The notes under the pieces are model-generated. The model was not told where the DNA came from. It did no database searches and worked only from the letters and a program-made list of their open reading frames with translations. This document shows positions 32,044-32,594 of a stretch of DNA of 32,594 bases, piece by piece. Position 1 is the stretch's first letter, and each line of letters starts with the position of its first letter. Source of the DNA: Lentisphaeria bacterium. Lineage in GTDB: Bacteria; Verrucomicrobiota; Lentisphaeria; Victivallales; Victivallaceae. Both the position numbers and the translations under genes were made by a program. The DNA lies in assembly GCA_900768515.1 (NCBI GenBank), contig CAAGDG010000150.1, positions 1-32,594 of the forward strand. Reading direction: 5' to 3'.

Positions 32044-32594
32044 TCAGGAAGCCGTGGCAAAAAGCGACTCCGAACGCCGCTCGTTTTCCAAACTTCCGAC
32101 CAGTTCCGAGGCGGAAAGGGAAAGTTCCGCATCCAGACGAAGCGTGTTGCAGAATGCCAGCGGGTCGTCGGCCGGCAACGCCGACGTCGCCGGTTCGAAG
32201 CAGCAAAGCTCCATTGCGACCGGCGATTCCCCATTCAGTTCCGCAACCGGAAGATCCGTCTTGATCGTCGCCTTTCCGATTTTCGGCTTGCTTTCGTTTC
32301 CGGCGGCGTCGAAAGCGGTGAGTCGGTATTGATAACTGCCCCTGGCGATTCCGTCGATCCGGTACTCCAGCACATCCGCCGCGAGATACGCGGAGTTCTC
32401 CAGCTCCTCGCCGTACTGCAGAAGATAGCCGGTCACGCCGACGTTGTCCTTCGGTGTCTTCCAGCTGAGAAACAGACTGTTGCCTTCAACTTTCGCCTTG
32501 GCGGAAACACTGCCGGGCGCGGTCATGTCCTTGACGGTGAAGGTCTGAACTTCGCTCCACTCTCCGACGTTCTTATCCTTGTCGATGGCGCGGA
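32044..32594 (-). CDS. C-terminal part of a fibronectin type III-domain protein (runs off right edge)
   Basis: Partial gene: the frame is open to the window edge, so the start lies outside. The visible ~183 residues begin with the end of one repeat (AIDKDKNVGEWSEVQTFTV), then a fibronectin-III domain (VEGNSLFLSWKTPKDNVGVTGYLLQY..., YQYRLTAFDAAGNESKP) and a ~75-residue tail of low complexity without a recognisable anchor. The repeated FN3 style with TVKD linkers is typical of large surface or secreted proteins in Lentisphaerota and relatives. An internal ATG at 32526 is not a likely start. It converges on the eight-gene operon. Confidence 0.7.
   Translation of the reverse strand, partial: RAIDKDKNVGEWSEVQTFTVKDMTAPGSVSAKAKVEGNSLFLSWKTPKDNVGVTGYLLQYGEELENSAYLAADVLEYRIDGIARGSYQYRLTAFDAAGNESKPKIGKATIKTDLPVAELNGESPVAMELCCFEPATSALPADDPLAFCNTLRLDAELSLSASELVGSLENERRSESLFATAS

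Overview
The window is from a GC-rich bacterium. Serial cysteine-type sulfatases with their own anaerobic sulfatase-maturing enzyme, a DUF1549/DUF1553 + DUF1501 + PPC-domain gene trio and a fibronectin-III surface protein together suggest the Planctomycetes-Verrucomicrobia-Chlamydiae superphylum, most likely an anaerobic Lentisphaerota of the Victivallis type. That placement is inference from gene content; no rRNA or other phylogenetic marker is present.

Layout. (1) 168-2852: a GH36-type alpha-galactosidase followed closely by a metallophosphoesterase. (2) 2853 to about 7100: a visibly AT-richer foreign-looking island with two coupled genes. The first is a frameshifted gene of unknown family; the second is an 809-aa RepA/AAA_25-like P-loop ATPase with a C-terminal helix-turn-helix. 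A palindromic operator lies upstream, a perfect 17-bp hairpin lies inside the ATPase gene, and a phased array of four GTGCC boxes lies downstream. No integrase or att repeat was found. (3) 7117-8256: an apparently autoregulated MarR repressor and a YczE-like membrane protein. (4) 8442-12477: a Gfo/Idh/MocA oxidoreductase, a bidirectional terminator, a GIN-domain (DUF2807) membrane-anchored protein, a GT-C membrane glycosyltransferase with a near-consensus promoter, and a SemiSWEET-sized membrane protein.

(5) 12528-23620: a sulfatase locus with six complete Cys-type sulfatases, a short sulfatase remnant, an anaerobic sulfatase maturase and an AraC regulator. The sulfatases form two minus-strand arrays in which genes overlap by ATGA or GTGA. 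The arrays are preceded by nearly the same promoter (TTGATA, 18 bp, TGnTATTGC). The AraC gene sits between them. None of the six sulfatases shows a signal peptide, so desulfation is probably cytoplasmic.

(6) 23847-31958: eight tightly packed plus-strand genes that look like one operon: ECF sigma factor, zinc-type anti-sigma factor, exported coiled-coil protein, chorismatase-like (FkbO/Hyg5/XanB2 type) enzyme, stand-alone type I-beta DAHP synthase, DUF1549/DUF1553 protein, Tat-exported DUF1501 protein and exported PPC-domain protein. Linking a shikimate entry enzyme and a chorismate-consuming enzyme to an envelope-type sigma switch and PVC exported proteins is the most unusual feature of the window. 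(7) 32044 to the right edge: the C-terminal end of a fibronectin-III protein on the minus strand.

No tRNA, rRNA, CRISPR array or insertion sequence was recognised.
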